In this document: piece by piece, positions 22,801-36,210 of the stretch
Numbering within the stretch: the first letter of the stretch is position 1
How the letters are laid out: the number at the start of each line of letters is the position of its first letter
From: Anas platyrhynchos
Taxonomy: Eukaryota; Chordata; Aves; Anseriformes; Anatidae
Assembly (NCBI RefSeq): GCF_047663525.1
Contig: NC_092589.1
Coordinates: 60,445,501-60,509,500 of the forward strand
Length of the DNA stretch: 64,000 bases
Direction: 5' to 3'
Notes under the pieces: generated by a model
Database searches by the model: none
Told to the model about the DNA's origin: nothing
What the model saw: only the letters and a program-made list of their open reading frames with translations
Translations under genes and position numbers: made by a program

Positions 22801-25800
22801 ATAGATTTAAAAACTTATTTTAAAGCATTTCACTGAAGAGAGTTAAATTCCTGAATTTGGGACTGAGAAGTGAAAATCAGTCAAGTTTACCAAAAGAGAG
22901 TACACTCATGACTTCTGTATGGTCTAACCTGCAGATACAGGCTGAAGCAGACCAAGTGACTGAAAGGTTAAGCAAGAAAAATTCAAACTACAACTGCACC
23001 ATGGTTTGAACAGTAACAATTGACTGAGGTCTGTGAAAACTCTCCAGTGAGTGTAGGTCTTTCAAACAAGCATGTCTCTCTTCAACAATGATGGTAACAG
23101 ATGGATGACATCTCTTGACCCGCTGAATGGTAGAATGATGCTCATATTCTATCAAATCTTAAAGCCAATTAATCCTTTTTTCCCTTTAAATAAGAAATGT
23201 GCTTCACCTATACAGCAGAGTTAAAGGATCAGTTATTCCAAGCATCATATTTTTAAATAATTGCAGGGATCTTATCTGATAGAACTAATTTTTGCAAAGT
23301 CAAGATTTAAAATCATTCACCTGTCTCCAATTGTCCATTCAAAATAGCAATTCATTGCCAATTCAAAATTCATGTTCTGTAAAAGGAAGACACAGCGACA
23401 AGGTAAGATTTTGCTGTTTTGGTTTTGCATATAGGTTTCAAGCTTCATCAGCCCAGGATCACATAGCAGTAAGTGTAGGAAGTCATTTTCATGTTTAGTG
23501 TCATCTACAAACCATGAAGATTTTTGGTAATATGTACATGTAATAACGCTGAGCTGTTCTCCTTAATTTGTACTGCCTTTTCCCTTTCTGGTAACAATAA
23601 ATAAATAAATAAATAAGACAGAGAACCAAAAGTACAGACTTCTGTTTTCAAAAACCACCAGAATCAGTTTAGCTGATACAGATTTTCCCAGACTTAGGTT
23701 ACAAGGAACAGATTGCTCCTCAGCACCACACAGCTATGAAAACCTCTGGTAGAGAATAAGGAACAAAAGCTTGAGAGAAGACATGGTATTTAGCAGCAGC
23801 CTGTGCCATAAACATGTATCGTCGGCTCTGCACCCAAAAGCTGGCATTAAGAAACAACGTCTTCCAGCTGTCAAAAGTAAGCTGGCATGTTGACAGGAAC
23901 ATGGTCCATGCTTACAGCAGTGGGGTTCATTTTGTCTGACTGCTTTCTGCTAAGGAGGACAGCAGGCCAGTGGGATAGAGGGGATACTCAGTGTGCCAAG
24001 GAGCAGGGCCAGAGTTAGATGAAATTCTACTCCAGCATCTGGAAATGCTGCTAGCCAGTGTGATGCTATAGTAAGCTGCATCAGCCTAAACAACAACAAA
24101 AAATCCCACTGCACAGGGTGGCTATCAGCAAAACTGCTTCTGCACCATTCCTTTGCTCGTGGCCTTGGATGAGGCACGAGGGAAGCGGTACTTCTCCTGC
24201 ACACCCCTTGTCTCTGCACAACACAAGACAGTTCTTAGAGTATTTTGTACATCCATTTCTAGTTCTGCGTCTGCAAAAATGATGTTCTTTGGACTACCCC
24301 TTGATCCTTGTAATGTGAGCAAATACACATCTACAAAAAGATGGGCTCAGCTTGTGCAACATGATTTAGTGAGTGTGAACTGTCACCACACTGGACTTGA
24401 AAACACCGTGTGCTCTGAGTCTCCTGCTGAACTGGCTGACCCAAGCACCCCCCAATAACTGTCATCCTGAACTGAGTGTGCTTACGCTTTCCTGTGTGAT
24501 CACAGAGACATTTTACTTTTTAAGCAGTTACCACAGACTATATGCATCTTAGCAGAGAGCACGTTTCTGGTTTTATGACTATATAGGTTTTAAAGATAGA
24601 TGTTAAAAACTATTAGGGTGAGCTTTTTCATAGTATGCACAACAGGTCTTGCATAGCTCACAGACTTATAATAACAAACATTTATTTATTTATTTATTTT
24701 TTACCCAGCTTCATAAAGAAATAGTACAAGTTTTAGAAAACAGAGCCTTTATGGTCAATCTTTTATTTATTTATTTCTGTGGGAAAACACAGGTAGCAGT
24801 CTGTTCTGCTGCTCAACGCTATTCTCTCATTTCCTCCCACACTCTTCGCCCCTGGGCCTCCCATTTTTAAGCCGTAGCCAAAAAGCAACCCGGGAGCAGG
24901 GCAACCAGTTATCAGCCTGAAAGGGAGACTCAGCAATTGATCAGGAGCAGCCAGCAAAATCAGTTTCAGGCAGTGCAGTTGGCTGGGGCAAAGATGTTGT
25001 GTTTTGCCATACAGCAAAGGAAAACAGTAAAAGCTGTTTAAGGGGTGTTCTCTGCTCTACAGAATCAGGAATTTAATTATGATGGAGATGAGCAGAGGGG
25101 CCCTGCACCTGCCTGAGAGCAATGGTAGGAGCTTTCTACCCTCTTAACTTTCACAGGAATTTGTTGCCACCTGGAAATAGGAGTCCTACCTCCAGTGCTG
25201 ACCTACTGCACTAATGCAGTGCCCCTACTGCACTCAACATGCACTAATAAAAGCTTTTGACAAAGGACTACAGATAAACTGTAGCTACAAGTTTAGCCTC
25301 TGACTCAAGCTGTCACTCAAAGTTTTTTCTGTAAGGATCACAAGCAAAGATACTTCAACGGAAAAATAGGGAAAATAGGAAATGTGACTCTAAGGGACCT
25401 CAGGGCAGTTGCTGACGGAAGGCCTGAGGCAACGTCACCCGCTCTGCAGAGCCTCTGCACAAATGCTGAAGCCAGCAGGGAGCTCTGCCTGCTCCTCGCC
25501 TACTGCACAAGCAGAGGGCTGTCAGCAAACTGACCCCATGGCTTTTAAAACATAAATGAGAGCGTGAATCTAAAAAAGCCACGTATCTTTGAACATGTCT
25601 CCTTACACTTGACATCATCGATTGTGCTCATCTGTTGGTGGGTAATCCCCCAACTCATTTGGGGTGCCTTACACCAATAGGTAAATAGTAGTTTGCTTCC
25701 ATTTGTGTCCCTCCTCTATTTGCAACATCCTTAACTCCTCATCACTACCATAAATATGTCATGATCTTTTGTGATGGTTGTACTTGCAGTTTATCAAAAG

Positions 25801-28800
25801 CGCAGGTGTCAGAGCCACCTAGCTCCCAGCCATCGTCAAAACATTCCCAGGTCTCTATAAACACATTCCTGTCTAACACGTCAAGATGCTGCAAGACTAC
25901 CTTTTACCCAGTTAGTAAACACAATTGATTTGTGTGGCAAAGAGAAAAAAACCCTTACTTCCACTATGCCAACCAATACATTTCTCATAAGCAGGTCTCT
26001 CAGGTGGGACCAGTTCTAACCCGCTCACACCACTGTCTTTAACAAACCCTCCTATAACCAACACAAGTTCGATCCAAGCCTGCTTCTGAAGAGAAATTGA
26101 AACCTTTTGCTTTCTGAAATGCACTGTATGCTTCTGGAGTAAAACAAACAAACAAAGCACTGCTGATTTGCAAGATTGTACTATCCTGTTAATAAAAAGC
26201 TGCTAAGGAGTAACACCTGACCCAAGGTTATGTGGGACAGAGCCACCAACCCTCAGCCTCCCTCTAGAGCTGAAAGGTTGTGCAACTTAGGTCTGAATAC
26301 TATTTGGTCTATTTTTTCTGTTCTCCTGTATGTCTTTGCAACAGTAGCTGTTTTACCCTGTTACTTATGCCATGCTGTGTTTCCTTAGGTCTGTTAAGGT
26401 TAACACTAGCTTTCCTTTCCTAGTTAACCTCAAAGGAAATCTCAGCAAAATCTTGACATTTTAGTGCTACTCTTGGACCCCGATGTGCATCCTGAGCAAG
26501 CAGGAAATTTAGAAGTGTTTGCTGAAAGGTCAGGTTCCTTCTTCACACCACATGAAGAAGGATGGAAATACACTGCTTCTGCCAGGGCTGGGGAGCCAGA
26601 ACAGCAGTGGGGTCAGAGCCCAAGACCCGCAGTGACTGCACTGAGCACTGGACACTCCTGCCAGGGACTGGAGTATTCAGAAGAGAAAATCTACCTTCCT
26701 CCACAAAAAGGAACTCAGTCCCATGCCTGATGGAGAATGCAATAAAGGCACGAAATGGGAACTGAAGATTTTGTTTTGAATGCCTGGAGCGCTTTCCAAC
26801 AGTGAATAATTTCCTGCGGGCACTCAGCAATGCAGAATCTCCTGTAGCTAGGCATCGTCTTAATAACTGTGACTTTTTTTTTTTTAGTTCATCACGTAAA
26901 AGTAAAATCATCTCACCTATTATTTGAAGTCTGTGCAGTGATCGGGTCATGTCACTACTGGCTCCCTTAAAAATTAGCATCCTAAGTACCCAACAGAGAT
27001 GAAGTATTCATCTTCAGGATCCTGACTGATCCAAAGCCAAATATTCCAGTAAATGGCAATAATCAAAATCCATTAAGTGGATGGGCCAGTTGCAGCTTGT
27101 TTTCCCTAGGTTTTTACCATTGTGTTTTTCATCATTAGGAAGGCAGATCTGTTCCTCATAACTTTGTTAGCATTTATCAGAAAGCTATCTGCTACAGCGA
27201 GGCCATCAGAGCTCCTGGGAAATACATATAAAGACCAAAACAAGCAACCTCATTGAAACGAGGTTTGTAAATTTGCTTATCTTCTAACTTCTGGTCACCA
27301 TGACACAGGGCAGATGGCCAAATTTGTTCCAGTCTTATTTGATTACTGCTTGTGTTTGTCTCTTCTGCAAGACAGCACACGAGGCTCTACACTGAGTTAG
27401 CTGGGAAAGACCTCATCCTAACAGTGCCACCAAGATAATCTTGTTAATCAACTGCCCAGTGCCTTCTCCACTGCTCCTAGTAGTAAAGAAATATCAAAAT
27501 GCAGTGTACGTAGTTGAAATTCAATTACACTGAGCCCTGAACTAGGTAGTTTGAATGTTAGCCACTAAAAATAGAAATCTTATGGCAGTAAGCGTGGCAG
27601 AAATACCAACACGGAAAGTAACTTAAGTTAGGGATGGAAAGCTGTTTGCAGTTAAGAACCAATAAAAGGGATTTATCACTTAATCCACACACTTGCAACA
27701 GACTTCACTCGCACTTCATGCAAACCAAATTATTTCTTCCTGTTTTCTATTTCTGCCTCGATTACTCTGTGTTTATTATTTAGGTAGCTCCCCAAACCTC
27801 CCTCCGATTTGGTCGGCTTAGTACAATACATGCAGAGACTCAGTTTCCTGCCTCAGGTAGCTTTTGCCAGGGGCAGAGCAGGAGCAGACCTGCAGGAAAC
27901 ACGGGAGCGTTTCAGCTGCCAAGACATATTGCGGCTTCTTATAACAAATACCAGGAGCTGCAGGGGAAATTTTGATTCATTCTCTAAACCACGAAAGCTG
28001 CTTGGCAGAAATGTGTCACACTGCTAAGTGGGAAAGCCAGGACAGCACCTAAGATCCTGGCTGCTGGTCAGTGAATGCCCTGAGACAAGGAGGCATCCAC
28101 GCTTTTCCACAGCTCTCACTTTCTCAGGGAGGAGGATGATGTCCAAGTACTTTGTGCATTGAAGAAATCAAGGATGTCTGGGTCTTCCCATGCAACAGCT
28201 GCTGAGCAGTGCCATCCCACCCAGGGATGTTGCTCGTTGAATGAAAATCTCTTCACGAGCAGAACAGAAAGTGATTTTAGATGGACTGAACCCACTACAG
28301 CTTTCTGATGATTTAAAGTTGTTGCCGGCAATGTAGGAGGAAGTAGAGATCCAGACACCCACCAGTCATAGTTTCAAGGACAGTGGATGACTGAAAATTT
28401 GGTCAAAGTCACACTGACTTACACTGAACTCCCTTATTACTTTTTTAATCCCATTTTTTCCCTCAGCTGCTGCATTTCCATGTTATTTGTCCAGGTTATA
28501 AGAGCTTCAGAGCACGGTTCTGATACATCTCATCTCCACTGCATCTTTTCAGTAACAATGACAAAAATGGCAGAACTTTCCCAACTTAGATTCTCCAGTG
28601 GTGGCAGACTCGATCCAAACCTTCTGATGTGTAATGAACACAGCTACCAAGGCAGAGATGTGCAGGAGGTGAAAGCCATGTGCTATTTCAATACTTGGGA
28701 GTGTAAATCAGACTCACTTTCCTCAATACATTTGAATTCATTTCCTAATGAGACCCCTGCAGCACTTTATGAAGGCTATATCATGGTTTTGCGTATCATT

Positions 28801-29360
28801 TCAAGGACTGCCTATAGTCTCATCCGATTTGCATTCATTGAATGACCATCTCTACCTACATAGTTTTAGGTGGTCCAGCTAGCTGGTTTGTTTTGTCTGT
28901 GAGATGTTCAGCATTGCCAGGGATCTCCCTCTACAGGAAATACCTAATCAGCACAGCTGAGGCAAACCCCTGGCAAGTTCATCCAACTGTTAATCAACAA
29001 TTGGAGCAGCAGAAACTTGAGGCCAAATACTGGTTCATGTTCAGAGAGGAGAGGCATCTTCTGGCAGGTGGGAGCGAGTGTAAGAGCATCTGCTGATCAG
29101 CTGCAGCACCGAGCCAGGGGCCTCTGGTCACGCTCCCACACGCAGAACAAAGGCAGTTATTAAGAGCTTGGATGCTGGGAGAACTGAAGATTTGAAGAAA
29201 AGATTTGCTTCTCAACTGCTCTGTTTCAGTATTTCACAAGCAGAAAGCAGAGCAGCCAAAACACACTGTAATTTTCCTGAACTCGTTTTTTTACATGTAT
29301 TTTTCCTTTTTTTTTTTTTTTTAAACATGTAATCTGTGTAGAAATGTTGTGTTTATGAGA
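19851..29360. other. Intergenic stretch between IL20RA and SLC35D3, first part
   Basis: No exon was recognised. It contains one antisense CR1 fragment (21,131-21,335), simple (AAAT)n or (ATTT)n runs near 23,597 and 24,679, and short chance frames. The frames at 22,428-22,763 and 28,387-28,845 have no recognisable domain. Confidence 0.7.
21131..21335 (-). mobile_element. CR1 LINE 3' fragment, antisense
   Basis: Begins with TCACAGAATCATAAAGTGG and GGTTGGAAGGGACCTTAAAG, the reverse complement of the CR1 3' end, and continues into GAACACCTCCAGGGATGGGG, the reverse of the frame remnant. It is a 5'-truncated copy. Confidence 0.92.
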
Positions 29361-29616
29361 CCTTGTTGTGGATTAACCCTGGTATACAGCCAAGCCCTAC
29401 CCAGCTGCTTGCTCTCTCCCTCCCAGCCAGATGGGGGAAAGAACTAGAAGGGCAAAAGTGAGAAAGCTTGTGGGTTGAGATAAAGACTATTTTACCTCTA
29501 ACAGATAAAGCAATGGCTGCATGCACAAGCAAAGCAAAATAAGGAATTCATTCACTAATATCTTCAGGCAGATATATTTAGCCATTTTCAGGAAAGCAAA
29601 GCTTCACCATGAATAA
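29361..29616. mobile_element. LTR-like fragment of an avian endogenous retrovirus repeat
   Basis: Starts near TGTTGTGGATTAACCCTGG and contains the purine-rich GATGGGGGAAAGAAC and TGTGGGTTGAGATAAAGAC blocks. As I recall, these mark a common bird ERV LTR family. Only the first part of the LTR is present; it ends where an antisense CR1 begins at about 29,617, and no matching remainder was seen beyond that CR1. No retroviral genes accompany it. Family naming needs a repeat-library search. Confidence 0.6.
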
Positions 29617-30046
29617 TCACAGAATCGCAGAACAGTTTGGGTTGGAAGGGACCTTTTAAGACCATCCAGTTGCAACTCCCCTGCCACAGGAAGGGATACC
29701 TCCCACCAGACCAGGTTGCCCAAAGCCACACCCAACCTGGCCTTGAACACCTCCAGGGATGGGACACCCACAGCTTCTCCGGGCAACCCATGCCAGTGCC
29801 TCACCAACCTCAGAGTAAAGAATTTCTGCCTTATATCTAATCTAAACCTACCCTATTCTAGTTTAAAGCCATTACTCCTTGTCCTGCCACCCCACTCCCC
29901 GACAGAGTCCCTCCCCAGCCTTCCTGTAGTCCCCCTTTAGGTACTGGAAGGCTGCAATGAGGTCTCCCCAAAGCCTTTTCTTCTCCAGGCTTAACAACCC
30001 CAGCTCCCTCAGCCTGTCTTTGTAAGAGAAATGCTCCAGCCCTCAT
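29617..30046 (-). mobile_element. CR1 LINE 3' fragment, antisense
   Basis: Opens with CACAGAATCGCAGAACAG and TTGGGTTGGAAGGGACC, then runs through the reverse of the CR1 C-terminal frame to CCCCAGCTCCCTCAGCCTGT near 30,010. It directly abuts the LTR-like fragment on its left. Confidence 0.93.
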
Positions 30047-31435
30047 TAGACTAAGACTCGTTAGCCCAGCATCTTACTACAACAATACTCCTAATAGTCT
30101 TAGTCACCAAACCATCTTTGGCACTGGTATCTCTGAAAAACATGTCACTTGTTAGCTATAAATTCAGAGCATGCAAGACTATTTCTGCAGTTGCAGAGCA
30201 GTTAACACAAAGATACATTCTAGGACTGACAGAAAGCCTTCTGCACACTCCAGCTTTAATGCCTTCCCCTGCTCTGCTCTCAGTCTGATAACGATATGAC
30301 CTCGGCAGCAAACCTTGCCCATGCCATAAAGGCAAATCACATCACCAAGGCCTTGGTAAAGAGGCAGCTCTACAAGTTAGCCTGCTAAGCGTGGCATACC
30401 ACACACAGAGGTGCAGACCAAGGATTCTGGAAGGTCTCAGGGCTAAGTTACTGCCGTGTTAGCAGTTTTACAGGAAAGTCTGAAAGCCTCAGAAGTACGT
30501 GCATCTAATGCACACCTGCACTCAAACATTTTCATAGACCTGGCACGCACCAGCACAGGGCCCCACATAAATTGTTTGGAAACCTTTTTTCCCCTCCTTT
30601 TTGGTCCCTAAGTGAGAAGCTGTCACCAGGTTTGTCAGCACCTTACCCCCTACCTTCAAAGGACTTTTTAAAGCAGTGCAGCAGAGGGTTTAGCCTGGCT
30701 AAACCCACACGTAAATAAACTGTCCTTGAGGGCCACACCCCTGCACGTGATTCTGCTAACAAGCTTTAGGTGGGGCAAGAGCTTTTTCCATGACAGTGCC
30801 TTGTTTGTGCCGGCTGCACACTGAAACCCATCAGGTTCCTAGAGGCTGCTGTCCCCCCCACACCTCAGCGGCGAGGCTTGGAAATCCCTGCTGGGTGGTG
30901 GCTGCTGCCCTGCTGTGCTCTCAGCACACAGCTCTGCCCGGTTACAGCGATACTCCGGCATTCACCTGGAAATATTTGTTTCTATTTAGACATGCCCGGC
31001 CTCACGCCCAGCCCCGGCCCCTGCCGCCATCTGGCGGTGACCGCCAGGGCGCTGCCGGGCTCGGTCCTTGAAGACCGCCCAAAATGAGGGGTGTCCCTTC
31101 ACACCACCCTGCTGAAACCCACGCATTGCTCAGGCCTCCTCTTCTCCCGTGTCCCTAGTGAAATGCAGTACAGTCTCACCTGGGCAGCTGCTTTAATTGC
31201 ATGAATATGCCTAGGTTGTTTTTCTCAGAGAGAGTTTGTAAAGTACACATTTGGCCGTGACAAATGTCCTCATGTCAGCAATGTTTCGGAAAGGGAAATA
31301 GATTAAATGTAGCTCTTTTACCAGCCACCGTCTCTGCCCTAAATCATACACAATAGTCACCACGATGATGTCTGAAGGACATGAGGTACATGGGCACAGG
31401 TGTGGCAGTTCCACATCAGTGGGCATCACCATGCC
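30047..31435. other. Intergenic, nothing recognised
   Basis: No gene or clear repeat family was seen. The part around 30,990-31,080 is locally GC-rich with several CpG. Confidence 0.6.
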
Positions 31436-32268
31436 ACTCTCTCACTCCTCATCCTCAAAAGAACAGGGGCAGAAAATATGGAAATAGGACTCAGGGGTTG
31501 AGATAAGGACAGGGAGATCTCTCACCAATTACCATCACAGGCAAAACAGACTCAGCCCAAGGGAGATTAATGTAATTTATTGCCTGCTAATAACACACCA
31601 GAGCAGTGAGAACTAAAAGCAAATTAAAAATGCCTTCCTCCCATCCACCTTCTTCTACCTCTTCCCCACAAGTGGTGCAGGGGAATGGGGCCTGCAGTCA
31701 GTCCCTAATGCTTCATCTCTGCTGCTCCTTCACAGTCCCTCTCTGCCCCTGCTCCACATGGGGTCCCTCCCACAGGATGCCGTCCTTCCCGAATTGAGCC
31801 TGTGTGGGCTTCCCACAGGCAGTAGCTCTTCAAGAATTGCTCCAGCATTGGTCCTCCATGGGCAGCAGTTCCCACCACATCCACCTGCTCCACCAGGGGC
31901 TCCTCCACCCATGGGGGGGCTGCAGCGTGGAGATCTGCTCCATGTGGGACCCATGGGCTGCAGGGGGACAGCCTGCTCCACCAGGGGCCTCTCCCTGCAC
32001 AGCCCGCAGGGGAACTGCTGCTGCCTGCCTGGAGCACCTCCTGCCCTCCTGCTGCACCGACCTGGGGGGCTGCAGGCTTATTTCTCTCAACATTTTCTCA
32101 CTTCTGTCTCCCAGCTGCTCCTGTACAAAGTTCTTCCCTTTCTTAACTATGCTTTCAGAGAGGCACAACCACCATCACTCACTGTCTTTTCTATGGTCAG
32201 CAGGGAGGTCGGGTCCCTTTTGGAGCCTGCTGGAGCTGGCTCTGGTCATACACAGGGCAGCTTCTGGA
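31436..32268 (-). mobile_element. LTR-like element, left part, interrupted by a CR1
   Basis: Similar along its length to 52,870-53,813. Shared blocks include GGTTGAGATAAGGACAGGGAGATC, the AACAGACTC region, CACCATGGG/CTCCATGTGGGACCC units, and GGGACAGCCTGCTCCACCAGGGG. The GC-rich middle is a minisatellite-like series of CTGCTCCA / CCATGGGCTGCAG units. I recall these as part of a bird ERV LTR; AATAAA on the - strand (TTTATT near 31,575) suggests the - strand is sense. The open frames seen here come from the repeat units and are not genes. Confidence 0.65.
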
Positions 32269-33030
32269 CTCATCATAGAGTCATTAATGTTGGAAAAGAC
32301 CTCCCAGATCATCTGGTCCAACCATCACCCTACACCAGTATCACCCACTAAACCATGTCCCTAAGCACCAGGTCCAACCTTTCCTTGAACACCCCCAGGG
32401 ACTGTGACTCCACCACCTCCCTTGGCAACCCATTCCAATGTCTGACTGCTCTTTCTAAGAAATGTCTCCTCATTTTCAAACTAAACCTCCCCCGGCACAT
32501 CTCGAGGCCATTCACTTCTGTCCTATCACTAGGTATCTTCAGGAAGAGGTCAACCCCCAGCTCCCCACACCTTCCTTTCAGGTAGCTGTAGAGAGCAATA
32601 AGGTCTCCCCTGAGCCTCCTCCTCTCCAGACTAAACAATCCCAGTTCTCTCAGCCATTCCTCACAGGACTTGTGTTCCAGGTCCTTCACCATTCTCTGGA
32701 CACACTCCAGGGCCTCGGTGTCCTTTTTGCAGTGAGGGGCCCAAAGCTGAACACAGCACTCGATGTGTGGCCTCACCAGAGCAGAATACAGGGGGGCGAT
32801 CACCTCCCTGCTCCTGCTGGCTGCACTATTCCTGATACCAGCCAGGATGCCTTCGGCCTTCTTGGCCACCTGGGCACACTGCTGGCTCATGTTCAGGCAC
32901 ACATCAACCAACACCCCCAGATCCTTTTCCTTTGCACAGCTTTCGAGCCACTCTGCCCCAAGCCTATTGTGTTGCATGGGGTTGTTGTGACCAAAGTGCA
33001 GGACCTGGCCTTGTTGAACATCATCCCATT
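32269..33030 (-). mobile_element. CR1 LINE inserted into the LTR-like element
   Basis: A 5'-truncated CR1 in the - orientation with its tail at 32,269-32,290 (reverse of ATTAATGACTCTATGATGAG). The - strand frame still encodes most of the C-terminal end of the CR1 reverse-transcriptase protein, with typical words [27 protein letters not shown] and [13 protein letters not shown] small deletion breaks the frame near the 5' truncation. The left edge falls inside an LTR-like element that resumes at about 33,030. Confidence 0.93.
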
Positions 33031-33136
33031 GGCCTCGTCTCACAGAGGCCACCTCTGCAGAGCTCCCCGCTACCAAAACCTTGGCATATAAACCCAGTAA
33101 AGCAGGTCTGGGAGAGCAGTTTCCAGAAGGGTACAT
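32348..33136 (-). pseudogene. CR1 ORF2 C-terminal remnant (open but truncated)
   Basis: A 262-codon frame that stays open through the CR1 copy. Roughly the last 220 residues correspond to the end of the CR1 ORF2 polyprotein, beyond the reverse-transcriptase catalytic core. The first 35 or so residues are read from the LTR-like DNA on the other side of the insertion junction, so the start codon is accidental. The catalytic regions are absent, so it cannot act as a transposase or reverse transcriptase. Confidence 0.85.
33031..33110 (-). mobile_element. LTR-like element, right part, beyond the CR1
   Basis: TCTCACAGAGGCCACC and GCTACCAAAACCTTG.CATA.AAACCCA match the right end of the uninterrupted relative at 53,818-53,880. 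This shows that the CR1 between 32,269 and 33,030 split a single element. Confidence 0.7.
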
Positions 33137-34552
33137 ATATTGAAGCCCTTTTTATCCATCTGCCTAGAACCTCACCACCAGTCTCCTCTCCATTCTGAGG
33201 TAAATCACTGGCTTCCTCTCCCTAGATAGTAGAGATATAGCTTGAGATTTTTAATAATTTCAAATGCCATATTCTCAGCATTTTCTCATAATTTCTGATA
33301 TTTGTATTTCTAAATTTCCAAAGAAAAAGTGAGTACAAAGCAAAATCCAATAAAGATCAACAGGAACCCACTGATTTCATGTCGAAAGTTGTTATTTAGA
33401 GGATGGGGAGGGTGTTTCCAGGGGTGCTGGAGTGACCAGTGCTCATGGCAAAGAACCATTTTCAGTCACCAAACAGGAAAGCACCAGGTGAAATCTCATG
33501 TCTTTCTAGAACGTCAGCACTTTGTGCTAGGTGTAAAGAAAGGAAGCTCCTATACTCGGTGTCCTGAGCACTGAAAACCCATCTGAAAATAGACATTCAA
33601 AGCAAGAAGGACTCAGTCTCTCTTAAGCGGGATCAGTAGGTGGTAATGCTATCACCAGTATATTTGAATGGTTGGATCAGTCACCCAGGAAGTGTTTACA
33701 GAAATTTCCTTCCTCTGCCCAAGGTCAGTTCCAAATCCACAGCAATTTGAACACAGGAACTTTTGAGGCTGTATTACAATTCAAAGAGGAAAACTTTCCA
33801 TCTTTCATGAAGAGCACAAGCATGCTTGCCTATTTTATCCATAAGTGTAAATGGTACATACAATGGAAAGAATAACAAATGCTCTGAATGTTCTCTGGAT
33901 GGAGAACATGGCAACAAGCACAAAATTTGTGGGGAGACCAGACTTGTCAGTGTATACAAGGCATTCTCAAAATAGGCAAACGGATAAAGCCCATAGGGAG
34001 ATATAGGCCAAAACCAATTTGATTTCTGGATCCCAGTCAGGCTCTGAAATTGCTGAAGTATATCTCATGCCAATACTCAGACAATGCCAAATCTGAACCT
34101 ATCTATCTTTTTCACAATTTAAATACCCCAGTTTCACTCACCCCATATCTCCAGCTGTTGAAGTAATGCCATTTTCAACAAAATATTTTTTCTTTAAAGA
34201 GGAATAGGAACTGTAAAGGAATCGGAACTGTAGAAGACAGAGAAGCTCCACAGGAAAATTTGTCTCAGGGAAAAGTAGGATTTGTAATAACCTCATAAGA
34301 AAATCCTATACTATAAAGGCTCAAGAGAGTAGGAGGATTTGAACAGCCAGGCAGAAACTCAGGGATAATCCAAGGACAGTGGCAAACCTTTTCTTCAGTT
34401 GTTATTAGTGAAGATGATATAGAACATGACAAGTAGGAAGGAAGACATAGCCAAAATGGCTCAGGGGGATGGATATGCTAAACTGCAAATTGCTATCCAC
34501 AATTTGGAAACTGAGCATGTAATCACAGAGAGAAAAAAATAGACTAGAAATT

Positions 34553-34586
<34 letters not shown>

Positions 34587-36210
34587 TATTACAGGAGAGT
34601 TAAAGCTCTGGAACAGCCTTTTGATAGCAACATAGGGCCTAAACCTGCCCATTTTTAACAGCTCCATAAATCAGTGCAGGGGATTCTATTAGAGATTGGA
34701 CAGAAGAGACCCTAGATATTGTTGGCAGCTATACTGTTACGTTTATTCAGGGAACAGAGAGTCAACAAAGACCTTGAGAGACCAATCACAGAATCAAAAA
34801 CTACTCTTAGAATAACTAAAATTTCAGTCCGATGAAATAATAATGCAGACAAAGCCAAATTTTACTTCTAGGTCTTAAGATGATAGAGTATATATATATG
34901 GGTGAAATTCCATTAATTAATGGCTCTAGATTCACAACATTTTAGAAAGTATGAATGTCATAGGTGGACCAAAAATATGAAATTGGTAGCAATCTTGCTA
35001 CCAATACAATAATACCAGGAATTTATATTTTGCTTTGAATTTACTTTTTTTTTTTTTTTTTTTTTTTAATTTGTTTAAATAGAAGCAATTCTTTTTCAGA
35101 GAAACCCAGACATCTGTCAAGACTGCTCAATTGCTTTTTGCTTTGAAGATAAATAGCATGCTTTTATGTCCATATGCACACTCTTCCGCTACACAGCTTC
35201 AGCCCATTGGAGACACTGAGTCTCTGAAAAACAACCAAAGGGAAGGAGGCCAGCTTTAATCATTTGTAGCTGATACATTGTGTAGTGTAGAGTGACCGGG
35301 GAGAAGAATAGTACATAGGAGACAAAAGTATTGTATACCTCACAATTATCCGTCTTCAAAGGAAATAAAGGCTTTGGTGATACAAAAAAATAATAATAAT
35401 AATAGTAGTGGTGCTATAGTTATTCCATATTTGCTGCATCCTGTGTGAATTAGTTTCATTCAAGTATGAACTGTGTTGGTGGTTTTCTAATTTACATTAT
35501 GCCTCTGAATGCTTTTCTTTAGTGCCTTTTGAGAAGAACTTACAGTTTTAGACAAATTGAATATTGTTCTCTCTTTCATGTACATCATCCGGATCCAGTC
35601 AATGACTTAGCTTTTTATAGCCCTTTTAAAATTTCATCTTATTTTTAGAGTGCAGAACTTTTTTTGATTTGTTGGAGATTACTCTTTTGCAGAGACACAT
35701 TGTTCTAGAAATCACAAGTGCTCTGTGGCTTCCCATAAACATGCAGGACCCTTCAGGAAGGATCAGAGGCTAGAAGAGCTGGAGATGCTGTAGAAGAATC
35801 TGAGGCTGGAGCACAGCACTGCAGTGCAATGCCATGTGTTATGGCAGATATCAGATTAAGTGGAGGAGCTACTTGCTGTTCAACATATTTTAAGCCTTTG
35901 CCATGCTTGTGTCTTTGGGAAGGGATGGGGGAAGCAGGGAGGCTGCTCTTGCTCAGTAGCACAGCAGTGACAGCACAATAAAATTGAAATAATTTGCTGT
36001 ACTCAGCTGTGACAGAGCAATGCTTCTGGTTTCCCTGGCACAGGGGAACCATCAACTCCTCTCATGAAATGCAAGCCCTCAGAAGAGGACTCCAGTTCTG
36101 AACTTCAAATCCCCAGACCCTCTAAGGACAGGGAAATCGGAGCCTGAAGCCTAATGCCTGACTCTGGTGAGGTACTCTTCTCTGTCTGGTGGGCAGCCCT
36201 GGACTGTACA
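33111..36210. other. Intergenic, nothing recognised except homopolymers
   Basis: An A tract of 29 bases (34,556-34,584), a T tract of 23 bases (35,045-35,067) and a (TAA)n run near 35,389 are visible. No exon or repeat family was recognised. Confidence 0.7.

Noticed and set aside
28387..28845. 152-codon + strand frame
   Set aside because: No recognisable family or motif; no supporting conservation or context.
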